DNA of 64,000 nucleotides from an uncultured Bacteroidales bacterium (GCA_944322585.1 CALUPB010000008.1:62001-126000); one strand, 5' to 3'. Counted from the stretch's first letter, positions 9,669 to 19,456 are shown. A program made the numbers and translations. Notes: generated by a model from the letters alone, not told the origin.

Positions 9669-12600
9669 TTAGATACCTATTCTGAGGGTTAGGGTAAACT
9701 GTTTCGGCATTGGGGAGGCGACACCGCCCGAATTGAAGAATTCCGGATCCTGTCCCTGGAGCCTCTTGTCCGCATATATCAGGAACGGATTGGTTGCCTG
9801 AAACTTAAGGGACAGTTTATTGAGCTTTATCCTGTCGAGTATCCTCTTCGGGAAGTCATACGTCAGGGATATCTCCTTCATACGGATGAAATCCCCTTTT
9901 GCAATCCTTGCAGTGGAATAGTTGTATGCGCTGTATGCCATGGCAAGGTTGGAGGTCTCTTTATTGTACCTTGAACTTGCTATCACGGGAACATCCGTCA
10001 CTTTCTCGTCGCCCGGATTTATATAACGGTTGGCGAATTCACGCGGCATGGCGGTCAGATCCGAATATGCATTCGAGAAGATAGGGTCGAGACGTACCAC
10101 ATTGCCGAACGAGTAGGTCATGAACACATTGAGCGTGAACCCTTTGTACTTGAATATGTTTCCGAAACTGCCCGTAATCGTAGGGTCTGCCGGACCTTCG
10201 TACACCAGATGGTCGGTGGTGATGTCCTGGAAAGCGACCCCGGTAGTGGTGATGCTGCCGTCGGTGTTGACGAATGTCGGGATACCCATGTCGTTGAGCC
10301 CCTTATACTCCACGGAGAAAATGGAACCCCTCGGTTTGCCCTCGACCGAATAGCCCGTACCGGTGATGAAGTCGATGACGCGGGTTGTAGTCTTGAGTTT
10401 GGTGACAGTGTTGTCCATCCATGCGAAGATGAAGTTGCTGTCCCATGAGAAGTCCTTCTTCTTGATATTGACGGTATGCAGGGAAAGCTCCACTCCATGC
10501 GACTTCATCTCGGCGACATTTCCCATCTTGTTGATGGCTCCGCCCAGTCCCATCGTGATCGTGTTGCCGATAAGATCGAAGTTGTTGCGGGTGTACGCAT
10601 CCACTGACAGGGAAATGCGGTTGTCGAACAGGCCTATGTCGAGACCGGCGTTGAACTCGTGCTTCTTCTCATATGTCAGCTCCGAATTCTCCGGAGAGCC
10701 TACATAGAGACTGGATTCGGTATATTCGGTATCCCCCCTCCACGGATTGCCCGGATATATGGTCACAAGGGAGTTGCTCACGCTTGAAGGCCCTCTGTCA
10801 GCTGTCAGGGAATAGGACAGGCGCAGTGCGAGGGTGGAAAGCGTAGGTCTGAGTCTCTCGAAGAATGACTCTTCGTCTACCGACCACCTTCCCGCTATAT
10901 TCCATGTAGGAAGCCACCTTGCACTGCGGGAACGTCCCAGACGGTTGGAACCTTCGTAGCGGACAGTGCCGTTGATGGTATAGCGGTAGTCGTAGGTGTA
11001 GGACGCTGTCCCGGCAAATGCCACATTGCGCTCACGGGTATTGGACATGCTGTAATACTGTGTGCCGTCTTCAAGCTGCTTTTTGAACAAGTCGAGGATA
11101 TAGAACGGGGTCTCGCCCATCTCGTACTGCATTCCCCATCCGGTAAAGGAGGAAGAGGAGCGGTCAAGCCCGTTTATCTCCATCATTCCGTAAGCATTGA
11201 GTACATGCTTCTCCTTGAACGTGTTGTTATAGGTAGCAGACGCACGGAAGTCCCAGCTCATCGCCCTGTAGTCGTTTCGGCGGTAGATACCTCCTTCCGG
11301 AAGTATGGAATATTTCTCCCCGGTCTCATCCGGATTGTCGTACAGGTACGGGTTCATGCCCTGTATGGTAGAGTTCGGCATCGAACGGTAGGCCTCGGCC
11401 TGATTTGAACCTTCCTTGATGTGGTGCTCGGTGGAAGATGAAGAGTATTTCACCGCACCGAGAGCCGACACTACAAGCTTTGGCGTAACGTTCCATTTCA
11501 ACTCTGCCTGGAACTTGGAATCGAACACGTTCAGATCCATATAGTTCTTCGACAGTTCGTCCTTGATGTTGAACGGAGTATAGTTCCTTGTATAGAACTC
11601 GTCCGGGTCAAGGGTACGCGAAGTGCGCAGGGCATATGAATAAGGGTTGATGTCGAAGTCGCGGGACACCGTTCCGAACACCGGGTCGAGTTCCGATGAA
11701 AGCGACCCCGGGGCGGTCTGCTGACGGTAGGACGCATTGCCTATTATGTTCAGGGTCAACTTGTTCTTCAGGATGTTCTGCGAGGCGTTCAGGAGCATTG
11801 TATAACGGTTGACCTTGCTCTGGAGTGTCCAGCCCGGATCGACCAGCGCACCGAGGGAAGCATAATAGGAACCTTTCTCCGAACCGGAAGTTATGCTCAC
11901 CGAATGGCTGTGCTGGACACTCGGGCGGAACAGTTCCTTGAACCAGTCCGTATTCCGCATCTCTGCTTCGCGGAGATAGGCGGCACGCCCGGCTTCCGTG
12001 TTGATGACACCGTATCCGGTCTCGGGATCGTATGTGTTGATGAGCTGGGACATCTTGCCGTAGACACCGCTCTCGGAGCTGATAACCTTGTCGGCGTAGT
12101 TGAGCCATCCCTTGTCGTACATTTCCTGGTACACGGACATCTGCTCCTGGGAATTCATTATATTGAACTGCGAATAGCTCGGGACCATGCGCATGGTGTA
12201 TTCTCCTGTGTAGGATACACTGGTCACTCCGGGACGGCCTTTCTTGGTGGTCACGACAATCACTCCCGCCATGGCCCTTGCTCCGTAAATCGAAGTAGCC
12301 GAACCGTCCTTGAGGATCTGGAAACTCTCAATGTCGTCAGGGTTAAGACCGGAAATCGCGGAACTGATGAGTGTCGTGGCATCTCCTGAAGAAAGGGAGT
12401 TGGCATCCACATCCACCACATCTTCCATAATCACTCCGTCCACTACCCATATAGGCTTGGAGTCTCCGTAGATGGATGATGCCCCCCGGATACGGATCTT
12501 CGGGGCGGCACCGAAAGTACCGGACACATTCTGTACGGACACGCCGGCAGAACGGCCTTCGAGACTGCGGGCTATCTCGCCCACACCGTCGAGTTTGACC

Positions 12601-12983
12601 TCTTCGGCATCCAGCTGGTCGGTTGCTCCCGTGAATACACGTCTGTCGAGACGCTGCATACCGGTCACGACGACTGAGGCAAGCTCCTCAGTGTCCGGAA
12701 CCATTTCAAAGTCTATCCGGTCGGCGACAGCCTTTTTCTCGACAGGCTGGTAACCGAGGAAATATGCCCGAAGAACAGCGTTTTCCGGGACATTCTTGAG
12801 AGTGTAGTTGCCGTCGATATCCACAGTAGTACCGTCATCGGTCCCTACTATCTGGATGACTGCTCCCACCATAGGCGCTCCGGTCTCGTCCACCACCTTA
12901 CCGGTGACTGTCCGGGTCTGCTGGGCATGGGACAGGCCAGCTGTCACAAGACACAGCAGCATGAACATTACAAATCTTTTCAT
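9669..12983 (-). CDS. SusC/RagA-family TonB-linked outer-membrane transporter
   Basis: 1104 residues. A type I signal peptide (ends LSHAQ) is followed by a carboxypeptidase-regulatory-like beta-sandwich domain at about 26-105 (VTGKVVDETGAPMVGA), a TonB box-like stretch near ASVVVTGM, a plug domain (RGASSIYGDSKPIWVVDGV; ILKDGSATSIYGARAMAGVI), and a large beta-barrel ending in a terminal aromatic/Ile strand (FTLTLRIGI). There is no STN domain, so no direct coupling to an anti-sigma factor is expected. It imports the ligand captured by the following SusD, using TonB energy. Confidence 0.97.
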   Translation of the reverse strand: MKRFVMFMLLCLVTAGLSHAQQTRTVTGKVVDETGAPMVGAVIQIVGTDDGTTVDIDGNYTLKNVPENAVLRAYFLGYQPVEKKAVADRIDFEMVPDTEELASVVVTGMQRLDRRVFTGATDQLDAEEVKLDGVGEIARSLEGRSAGVSVQNVSGTFGAAPKIRIRGASSIYGDSKPIWVVDGVIMEDVVDVDANSLSSGDATTLISSAISGLNPDDIESFQILKDGSATSIYGARAMAGVIVVTTKKGRPGVTSVSYTGEYTMRMVPSYSQFNIMNSQEQMSVYQEMYDKGWLNYADKVISSESGVYGKMSQLINTYDPETGYGVINTEAGRAAYLREAEMRNTDWFKELFRPSVQHSHSVSITSGSEKGSYYASLGALVDPGWTLQSKVNRYTMLLNASQNILKNKLTLNIIGNASYRQQTAPGSLSSELDPVFGTVSRDFDINPYSYALRTSRTLDPDEFYTRNYTPFNIKDELSKNYMDLNVFDSKFQAELKWNVTPKLVVSALGAVKYSSSSTEHHIKEGSNQAEAYRSMPNSTIQGMNPYLYDNPDETGEKYSILPEGGIYRRNDYRAMSWDFRASATYNNTFKEKHVLNAYGMMEINGLDRSSSSFTGWGMQYEMGETPFYILDLFKKQLEDGTQYYSMSNTRERNVAFAGTASYTYDYRYTINGTVRYEGSNRLGRSRSARWLPTWNIAGRWSVDEESFFERLRPTLSTLALRLSYSLTADRGPSSVSNSLVTIYPGNPWRGDTEYTESSLYVGSPENSELTYEKKHEFNAGLDIGLFDNRISLSVDAYTRNNFDLIGNTITMGLGGAINKMGNVAEMKSHGVELSLHTVNIKKKDFSWDSNFIFAWMDNTVTKLKTTTRVIDFITGTGYSVEGKPRGSIFSVEYKGLNDMGIPTFVNTDGSITTTGVAFQDITTDHLVYEGPADPTITGSFGNIFKYKGFTLNVFMTYSFGNVVRLDPIFSNAYSDLTAMPREFANRYINPGDEKVTDVPVIASSRYNKETSNLAMAYSAYNYSTARIAKGDFIRMKEISLTYDFPKRILDRIKLNKLSLKFQATNPFLIYADKRLQGQDPEFFNSGGVASPMPKQFTLTLRIGI

Positions 12984-13007
12984 CTATATCGGTCAGTTAG
13001 CCAGTTA

Positions 13008-14174
13008 TTAATTATCAGTCACAGTTGTCTCTACAGGATCTGTGTCCGGATAGGACTTGGAGATAGTAAGATGTTCTGTTTGTATATACGAATCCCCCGG
13101 AAGACCTCCATTAGGGCCACCCACACGTATATTTAACTGTTGAGCCACATTTCCACGTCCCTCTCCACTGTCGGCAAATGCAAGGGTAATAGTTTCAGAG
13201 GCATCATCAAGCTGTGGTTCTGCACTCCACTTAAGGGTCTCCTTATAACTTTCGCCCCACCATACAAACCAACCGCTCCCATTCTGAGAACCATTAAAAT
13301 ATAAACGATAATAATCCGTCCCGTCATTACCCATTTCCTGTGTTGTCTTGATATAGACCTTTTCATTCTCAAATATCACCTCGACAGGATATTCAATAGG
13401 CTTATCATCTTTCCCTTTGACTCCATTCAGATACATATTATAACTATATCCATACTCTTTCGCCTCAAAGGTCACTGATGTCGGTTTCTGATTTTCACAT
13501 TGATCCACCAGATACTCCCCGAGCAGGAGCTTGTAAGTGCCCATACGCGGCAGGGTAAGTGTAACCGGCACTATTCCGTCGCCGTCCAGGGTCTCCCCTT
13601 CCGCAAGCTTCGGGACAAGGTTCACCTGCCCTTCCTGTGCGTATACTCCCGGGAGAGGCGAGCTGAAGGTTATCACCGAACCGTCCTGGCTCTTTTCCCA
13701 GCTGAAGGTCTTGTCAGGATTCTCCACTTCCACTATATCATACTCACAGGCCGCGATCACCTCGATGGAAATCTCAGTCTCATCATCCGAGAACGTGAGC
13801 TCTGTCGGCGTAACGACAAGTCCGGCAAGCGGTCCCTGGATTATGTCGAAGGATTCGGAAGGGAAACCGTCCGCAGATATGGTGACGGTCGCAGAACGCT
13901 GCTCTTCGGAGCGGTTGGTATCGACATTATAGACTACAGTACTGTTGTCGTACACCGCCACCCTGCACCATTCGGGCGCGCTGGACTCCGCCGTCACGGA
14001 CACGCTGCCCGACACCTGCAGAGACACACTGCCCAGACCGGCCTGGAACGTGAATTCTGTCCTGGTAGGCTCCCCTATGGAAAACGACACTGCTTCTTCA
14101 AGCGCATCGTTCCGGCAGCCGGAAATACCGATGATACCAGCCGTCAGGCACAAAAGAAAAAATTGACGTTTCAT
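13008..14174 (-). CDS. BACON-domain lipoprotein, first gene of the first Sus-like locus
   Basis: A 388-residue lipoprotein (GIIGISGC, Cys20). Residues of about 40-115 form a BACON-like domain with the typical ending (RSATVTISADGFPSESFDIIQ), and a second similar sandwich follows. The C-terminal half is rich in Trp, Tyr and Gly (YYRLYFNGSQNGSGWFVWWG), suggesting a binding site. BACON proteins in these loci usually bind glycan or glycoprotein at the surface. It lies upstream of SusC by 24 bases, whereas such binding proteins more often follow SusD. Upstream at 14231-14238 is a one-mismatch -7 element (AAACTTTG on the minus strand), but no -33 at the usual distance. Confidence 0.75.
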   Translation of the reverse strand: MKRQFFLLCLTAGIIGISGCRNDALEEAVSFSIGEPTRTEFTFQAGLGSVSLQVSGSVSVTAESSAPEWCRVAVYDNSTVVYNVDTNRSEEQRSATVTISADGFPSESFDIIQGPLAGLVVTPTELTFSDDETEISIEVIAACEYDIVEVENPDKTFSWEKSQDGSVITFSSPLPGVYAQEGQVNLVPKLAEGETLDGDGIVPVTLTLPRMGTYKLLLGEYLVDQCENQKPTSVTFEAKEYGYSYNMYLNGVKGKDDKPIEYPVEVIFENEKVYIKTTQEMGNDGTDYYRLYFNGSQNGSGWFVWWGESYKETLKWSAEPQLDDASETITLAFADSGEGRGNVAQQLNIRVGGPNGGLPGDSYIQTEHLTISKSYPDTDPVETTVTDN

Positions 14175-14306
14175 ATATCAGTTATTAGTTTAATTGATCC
14201 GATATGGTTTTTCCCGAAAAGGGATCGATACAAAGTTTGCCGGAAAATCCCCTTCCCTACCGCAAAATCGTCTCTTTTTAGGATAAAACCGTATCAACCG
14301 CAGAAA
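14175..14306. other. Intergenic region between propeller regulator and BACON-led locus
   Basis: These 132 bases contain a short hairpin (TCCCGAAAAGGGA, 14213-14226) and a near-consensus -7 element on the minus strand at 14231-14238. No strong terminator with a T tract is seen after the regulator gene, so some read-through into the Sus-like locus is possible. Confidence 0.35.
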
Positions 14307-17303
14307 TCAGCTTCTGCGGGCGTTTTTACGGGAATGCGTATCCGGCTCTTCTTCTCCCGGAGATGAATGGACGGACTCCGTGTCCTGCCTGATCTTGGAG
14401 ATGAATTCGGTCGGGAGGATGTCGAATTCCTTAGCGAAACACTTTGCGAAATAGGACGGGGAACTGAAACCCGTAAGATATCCTATTTCGGTTATGCTGT
14501 ATTTGCCTTCGACCATCAGTCGCGCAGCCTCCTTGAGACGGATCTGCTTCATGAAGTCATTAGGAGTCATGTCCACGACTGTCTTCAGTTTCCTGAAAAC
14601 GGATGCCCTGCTCATACCGAGTTCCCTGACCATCAGGTCTACGGAGAGTCCGGGGTCATTGAGGTGGGAAAGTACGATTTCCCTGCATTTTGACAGGAAT
14701 TCCTCATCTCTTCTGTCGTTGGAAAGAGCCCTGAGTTCTCCCGTCACATTGGTGTAGAATGCCGCCTGCTGCTGATAGAAGTCCCTCTCGGTCTCGCTTT
14801 TCTCCAGATCGCTTTTCTCCTTGGCCCTTTTCTTATGGAAGCGTCTCAGGGCGCAGACTCCGGCAGAGGCCAGTAAAACGGACAGGACACAATAGACACC
14901 CAGTGCTCCCTTGGACAAGAGCAGCGGAGGCAGGACCGAAATGCAGAGCTCCGTCACGGGAGCATTCTCCCAGTTCACACCGTCATTGCTGGCCTGTATC
15001 CTGAGAGAATAGTTCCCTGCCGGCAAATTACTGTAATAGGCCGCCGGGACCCTGCTGTCGGTCTCTTTCCATGCATTGTCGGAACCGTCGAGACGGTACC
15101 GGTAGAAACAGCTTTCCGGAGACAGATAAGTCGGTGACACAAAACGGAATTCAAGCGAAGCCCGTGTGCGGCGCAATGTCAGCTGGCGGGTCTGCTCTAT
15201 CGGGACCGAAAGCGGAGAATCCTTCCCTCCCTGCATAGCGGAAGGGAATACCGGACTGCCTCCGATGGAAAACTGCGTTATGACAGGCGGATAGGCCGGG
15301 ATACCCCCCCCGGATACATGAGGAGGAGTGAAGACGCATATCCCGTCCTTTTCAGCAAAGACAATCCTTCCGTCGGAAGTCCGGATGCCCACACTGTTCC
15401 GGAACTGGTCGCTGCGGACTCCCGCCGTATGCAGATAGCTCCTTACATGTCCCCTGTCCGGATAAAAGAGGGAGACTCCCCTGTTCGTCAGCATCCAGAG
15501 TCTGTCCCCGTCCGGGAATATCTGCTTGACGAACTTGAATTCAGGACCGTCGTACCGTACAAAAGCATCGGATGAGGGATCATATCTGCACACTCCGGAA
15601 CCGTTGGAACCGGCCCACAGACGTCCGGCACCGTCTACCGCGACCGTACTGACCGCATTGCTGCAGACAGATCCGGGATCGTCGCTGTCATGCAGATAAT
15701 GTCTCAGGCTGCCGGATGCCGCGTCATATGAATAGAGTCCGTTCCCGCTTGTGGCAATCCACAGCATGCCGTTACCGTCCTCGGCCATTGACGAGAGACG
15801 GCTGAGAGGAAGCTGCTCGACGAAACTGTCGCTGCCGCCGTCATAACGGTAGAACCCTGCAGAAGTACCGGCCCAGATGGAGCCTGCACCGCTTTTGAAT
15901 ACGAAAAACACACGTGAACTCGGGCTGGAAGAATCCGACAGATAGTTCTTCATTACGCCGCTTTTCATATCGTACCGGAAAACCCCTCTGCGATAGGTAC
16001 TGACCCAGATGACACTGCCGTCTATCAGGGCGGAAACCACATGCGGATAAATGCCGGCATAGGAGCCTACCTGTCTGAATGAACGGTCATTCCTGTCGAA
16101 AAGGAAGACGCCGCTGTCCTCGGTCCCGAGCAGATAGAGATCTTTGGACAGTTCACTTATGGCACTGACAGTCATGCCTCTTCCCGAGTCTTCGTCTGCA
16201 TCCGGATGCAGGACATAGCTTACGAAGCTGTTTCTTGCAGGATGGAATTCCACTCCTCCGTACTGCGAGCCGAACCACCAGTTCCCCTCCCTGTCCCGCA
16301 GACAGGTATAGACGTTCCGGCAGTCGGTCCTCGTGAACAGACTGTCCGCATCCTCTACAGGGACAAGACTGTCGTCCGACATTCTGTATAGCGCCGCACC
16401 GCTATGCGAGCACACCAGCAGCTCGCCCGGGACCGTTTCCTCAAGATAATGGATGCGCTGCAGACGCTGGCTGTTGAAATTGGTGAATGTGCCGGCTTTC
16501 CTGTCGTACCGGTCGATACCGGACCCCACCGTACCTATCCACAGATAACCGGCAGAGTCTTCGGTTATCGCATCTACCGAATTGTCGGACAGGCTGCCGG
16601 GTTCTCCTGTCATAGTGCAGTGGACGAACTTCCCGGTCCGTTTCGAGAAGGCATCAAGTCCCCGACTGTATGTCCCTATCCAGATTGTCCCGTCCCGGCT
16701 TTCGTATATGGTGGAAATATAGTTTTCCGCAATGGATGCCGGATCATCAGGACTGTGCCGGTAGGCAATGAGTTTCCCCGTATGCGGATTCCATCTGAAA
16801 AGTCCGGAATTGACAGTGGCGATCCAGATTTCCCCGTCCCTGTCCTCGATGATCTCTATAGTCTGTCCCGCGACCTTTATCCCGTCTTCAGTCTCGGCGT
16901 CGAACCGCGAGAAAACGCCCCGCGACGGATCGTATATGTCCACACCGTCCTCCAGTGAAATCCATATCTTTCCGTTGCTGTCAAGCATCAGACGACGGAT
17001 ATTGTTGGCTGAAATACTTCCTTCCGCCATACTGTCGTCATGGACATAGTTCCTGAAAGTACGTCCGTCAAACCGGCTCAGCCCGTTGTCTGTTCCGAAC
17101 CAGATAAAACCGAGGGAATCCTGTACGATACCGTAGACACTGCTCGAAAGCAGACCGTCAGCTACCGTGTAGCTGCGCATTTCACGGTATGCCGGCACCT
17201 TGACCTTCTCCGCGGCCATACACGGTCCCGACAATGCTACAACCAGCAGTACAATGTAATATAATACATGAAATATTCTATTCATCCATTGTATTTTCTT
17301 CAT
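14307..17303 (-). CDS. Membrane-spanning propeller/Y_Y_Y/AraC regulator lacking kinase and receiver domains
   Basis: 998 residues. After a signal peptide, residues of about 35-700 form repeated two-component-regulator propeller units (LGFIWFGTDNGLSRFDG, GYLWIGTVGSGIDRYD, GMLWIATSGNGLYSYD). A Y_Y_Y domain follows (ASLEFRFVSPTYLSPE to LPAGNYSLRIQASND), then one membrane helix at about 796-818. Hybrid two-component systems then have HisKA, HATPase and receiver domains, about 350-400 residues. Here the cytoplasmic part has only a short linker with a degenerate H-box (FYTNVTGELRALS, about 849-861; the His position is Gly) and an AraC helix-turn-helix at about 870-972. It is therefore predicted to pass a periplasmic glycan signal directly to DNA. 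It lies between two SusCD loci and could control either. Confidence 0.88.
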   Translation of the reverse strand: MKKIQWMNRIFHVLYYIVLLVVALSGPCMAAEKVKVPAYREMRSYTVADGLLSSSVYGIVQDSLGFIWFGTDNGLSRFDGRTFRNYVHDDSMAEGSISANNIRRLMLDSNGKIWISLEDGVDIYDPSRGVFSRFDAETEDGIKVAGQTIEIIEDRDGEIWIATVNSGLFRWNPHTGKLIAYRHSPDDPASIAENYISTIYESRDGTIWIGTYSRGLDAFSKRTGKFVHCTMTGEPGSLSDNSVDAITEDSAGYLWIGTVGSGIDRYDRKAGTFTNFNSQRLQRIHYLEETVPGELLVCSHSGAALYRMSDDSLVPVEDADSLFTRTDCRNVYTCLRDREGNWWFGSQYGGVEFHPARNSFVSYVLHPDADEDSGRGMTVSAISELSKDLYLLGTEDSGVFLFDRNDRSFRQVGSYAGIYPHVVSALIDGSVIWVSTYRRGVFRYDMKSGVMKNYLSDSSSPSSRVFFVFKSGAGSIWAGTSAGFYRYDGGSDSFVEQLPLSRLSSMAEDGNGMLWIATSGNGLYSYDAASGSLRHYLHDSDDPGSVCSNAVSTVAVDGAGRLWAGSNGSGVCRYDPSSDAFVRYDGPEFKFVKQIFPDGDRLWMLTNRGVSLFYPDRGHVRSYLHTAGVRSDQFRNSVGIRTSDGRIVFAEKDGICVFTPPHVSGGGIPAYPPVITQFSIGGSPVFPSAMQGGKDSPLSVPIEQTRQLTLRRTRASLEFRFVSPTYLSPESCFYRYRLDGSDNAWKETDSRVPAAYYSNLPAGNYSLRIQASNDGVNWENAPVTELCISVLPPLLLSKGALGVYCVLSVLLASAGVCALRRFHKKRAKEKSDLEKSETERDFYQQQAAFYTNVTGELRALSNDRRDEEFLSKCREIVLSHLNDPGLSVDLMVRELGMSRASVFRKLKTVVDMTPNDFMKQIRLKEAARLMVEGKYSITEIGYLTGFSSPSYFAKCFAKEFDILPTEFISKIRQDTESVHSSPGEEEPDTHSRKNARRS

Positions 17304-17382
17304 CCCGATATCCGCAGAATTTTTCGATCTCCTTTCTGATAATCCCTCACAAGAGATGCGGACACATATCGGTTTCGGGCTA

Positions 17383-17390
17383 CAAACTTA
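17383..17390 (-). promoter_or_regulatory. Candidate -7 element upstream of the propeller regulator gene
   Basis: On the minus strand this reads TAAGTTTG, a full match to the Bacteroidota -7 consensus TAnnTTTG, about 80 bases before the start codon at 17303. No TTG was found at the usual 19-21-base spacing upstream, so it is a weak or activator-dependent candidate. Confidence 0.4.
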
Positions 17391-17501
17391 CATATAAATT
17401 TCGGATTTCTGTCCCGCCGCAACAAAAAATCCCGAAGAGCCGATATCGCCGGACGGCAAAGAAATGGCGGTGTGCCATAATTCAATCCTTACACACCTAA
17501 A

Positions 17502-17538
17502 GAGACTGCGCCAAAATTTACCGTTTTGACACAGTCTC
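17502..17538. terminator. Imperfect hairpin at the end of the second polysaccharide locus
   Basis: An inverted repeat GAGACTG ... CAGTCTC (7 bp), with an inner CAAAA/TTTTG pair separated by a 3x3 internal loop, lies about 52 bases beyond the stop of the beta-glucuronidase gene. There is no long T tract on either side, so termination is uncertain. The arms resemble termini of some insertion elements, but no transposase is nearby. The rest of 17304-17590 shows nothing beyond a candidate -7 element. Confidence 0.4.
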
Positions 17539-17590
17539 ACCCCACAATAACAAAGCTGACCGCTGCATCAGGACCCGCAGCGGAGGGTCA

Positions 17591-19444
17591 TCAGTCGTCC
17601 ATCGACCCGTACCATGACTGCATCACATGGAACGCAGCCTTTTTCTGACCTTCGGATGATACAAGCCCTTTCCGATTAAAATCATCCTGTATTCCCCTGA
17701 GAGGCCGTTTCGGAGAGCGAAAATCCTTAAGTATCCATGGTGTCGTACCGGACAGCCCGGGTATTGTGGAGAACATCTTTATTTGCTCTTCATAAAGCCA
17801 GGCCTGATGCTCTTCAGTGAACCGTTCATTCCTGTCTCCATGTAACCCTGACTTCGCCCCTGCTCCGAACTCGGTGATTATGACAGGCTTTTCAAAATCA
17901 AACGTCCATTTCACCGTCCTGCATTTGTCCGGCATTCCGTCATACCAGCCAAGATACTCATTGAAGCTGACAACATCGGAATATGGTATCAGTTCGTCAT
18001 TTACGGTCACAGTAGTCTTGTCAAGATATGTTTTCTCCATTGCCGCCGCAACAAGTCTCGTCCCGTCCATTTCCTTCGCCCGGCTGATTAGTCTCTTGAG
18101 GAAATCAAGCCGTTCGGGATTCCTCGGAGTCTCGTTGGCCACAGACCATATGATGACATTCGCCCTGTTCTTGTCTCGCGTGATCATTTCCTCAAGCTGA
18201 TTCCTCGCATTGGAATACGTTCCGGGATCTGTCCAGTGGATAGTCCAATATACCGGTATCTCCGACCATACCATGATCCCCATCCTTTCTGCAGTCCTGA
18301 CCATAGCCTCATTGTGCGGATAATGCGCAAGCCGGACGAAGTTGCACCCCATCTCCTTTGCCCAACCGAGGATTAGCTCTGCATCCTGTTCCCCGCACGC
18401 TCTGCCGCTCGGAGAAAAAGGTTTTTCTTCATGGATTGACACTCCTTTGAGGTATGTCTCCTTGCCATTAATAAGGATTTTAGCTCCGGACACCTCAACT
18501 GTCCTGAAACCTATAGAATCCTTGATACTGTCTGTTTCGCAAGACACAGATACCTCATACAACCTCGGATTTTCCGGAGACCACAGTTCAGGGGCGGCCT
18601 TGAATTCGAATGTCGCAAATCCGTTTTCATCAGTCCTGACCTTATGCTTCCTCCGTAAATCCGCAATCTCTATCACGATATCCTGTGCCGGCTGACCTCC
18701 GTCAAGTTGCACCCATCCTGAAATGACATTGTCGGTACCTTTCTTCAGCTGCACAGCATAGTCCCTGATAAATGTTTCAGGAGTTTCTATGATGTACACA
18801 TTTCTCGTGATACCGCCATAATTCCACCAGTCAGTATTTATTGTCGGCACACCTTCTGGCCGACGACGGTTGTCAACCTTGGCTATCACTGAATTTTCAC
18901 CGTCTTTTACTATGCCGGTTATTTCAAAATTGAACGGAGTGAAGCCTCCGGTGTGCTTTCCTATCTTTCTGCCGTTAACTCCGACGATCGTCTCATAATT
19001 GGCTCCGCCGAAATAAAGGAACACTCTCCTTCCCTGTTTCGGAGAATAATCGAACTTTTTCCTGTACCATATTGTTCCCTCATAATAATAGAACTTCTCT
19101 TTCTGTGTATTCCAGTCCCCCGGAACCATCAGCGAATCCGCCATGTCAAAATCGTACTCCACTAACCGGGTACGATCCTTGGAAAAACTCAAATCAGCAA
19201 AATATGTCTGTTTGGTAGCGAACGGGACAAGCCTGTAGTTGTAATATCCGCTCTCATACTGATCCGGAATAACCTTCCACCAGCCGTCAAGCGATATCGG
19301 AGTCCTGGCAGAGACATTGATTATCTGAGGATAAGGGAGAGCTTCTTTAGAGGTTCCCACGTATTTTTCCGATGTCGCATCCTGTGCGGCTGCAAAGAAC
19401 GGCAAAAGCATGGAAGCGAATAACAGTGCAAATTTTCTGTTCAT
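17591..19444 (-). CDS. GH2 beta-glucuronidase, exported
   Basis: 617 residues with a type I signal peptide (FFAAAQD). It has the three-domain GH2 plan: a jelly-roll sugar-binding domain (YEGTIWYRKKFDY; VFLYFGGANYETIVGVNG), an immunoglobulin-like domain and a TIM barrel. The acid/base is Glu438 (IIWSVANETP) and the nucleophile Glu525 (PVIITEFGAGA). An N590-R591-K592 triplet (DDFNRKGLVS) fits the NxK motif that recognises the carboxylate of glucuronic acid in gut microbial beta-glucuronidases, so this activity is favoured over beta-galactosidase. It is the last gene of the second locus, 12 bases after the lyase gene, and would remove terminal beta-glucuronic acid in the periplasm. Confidence 0.88.
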   Translation of the reverse strand: MNRKFALLFASMLLPFFAAAQDATSEKYVGTSKEALPYPQIINVSARTPISLDGWWKVIPDQYESGYYNYRLVPFATKQTYFADLSFSKDRTRLVEYDFDMADSLMVPGDWNTQKEKFYYYEGTIWYRKKFDYSPKQGRRVFLYFGGANYETIVGVNGRKIGKHTGGFTPFNFEITGIVKDGENSVIAKVDNRRRPEGVPTINTDWWNYGGITRNVYIIETPETFIRDYAVQLKKGTDNVISGWVQLDGGQPAQDIVIEIADLRRKHKVRTDENGFATFEFKAAPELWSPENPRLYEVSVSCETDSIKDSIGFRTVEVSGAKILINGKETYLKGVSIHEEKPFSPSGRACGEQDAELILGWAKEMGCNFVRLAHYPHNEAMVRTAERMGIMVWSEIPVYWTIHWTDPGTYSNARNQLEEMITRDKNRANVIIWSVANETPRNPERLDFLKRLISRAKEMDGTRLVAAAMEKTYLDKTTVTVNDELIPYSDVVSFNEYLGWYDGMPDKCRTVKWTFDFEKPVIITEFGAGAKSGLHGDRNERFTEEHQAWLYEEQIKMFSTIPGLSGTTPWILKDFRSPKRPLRGIQDDFNRKGLVSSEGQKKAAFHVMQSWYGSMDD

Positions 19445-19456
19445 ATGATAGTGTTA

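Noticed and set aside
8843-9685. 280-codon open frame on the plus strand
   Set aside because: Antisense to the SusD gene; it encodes no recognisable motif and results from the GC-rich third positions of the real gene.
13500-14366. 288-codon open frame on the plus strand
   Set aside because: Antisense to the BACON lipoprotein and to the end of the regulator gene, with basic low-quality sequence and no family match.
15905-15920. parS-like CACGTGAA sequence inside the propeller gene
   Set aside because: Only a few central bases match; the flanks lack the symmetry of a 16-bp parS and it is far from parAB.
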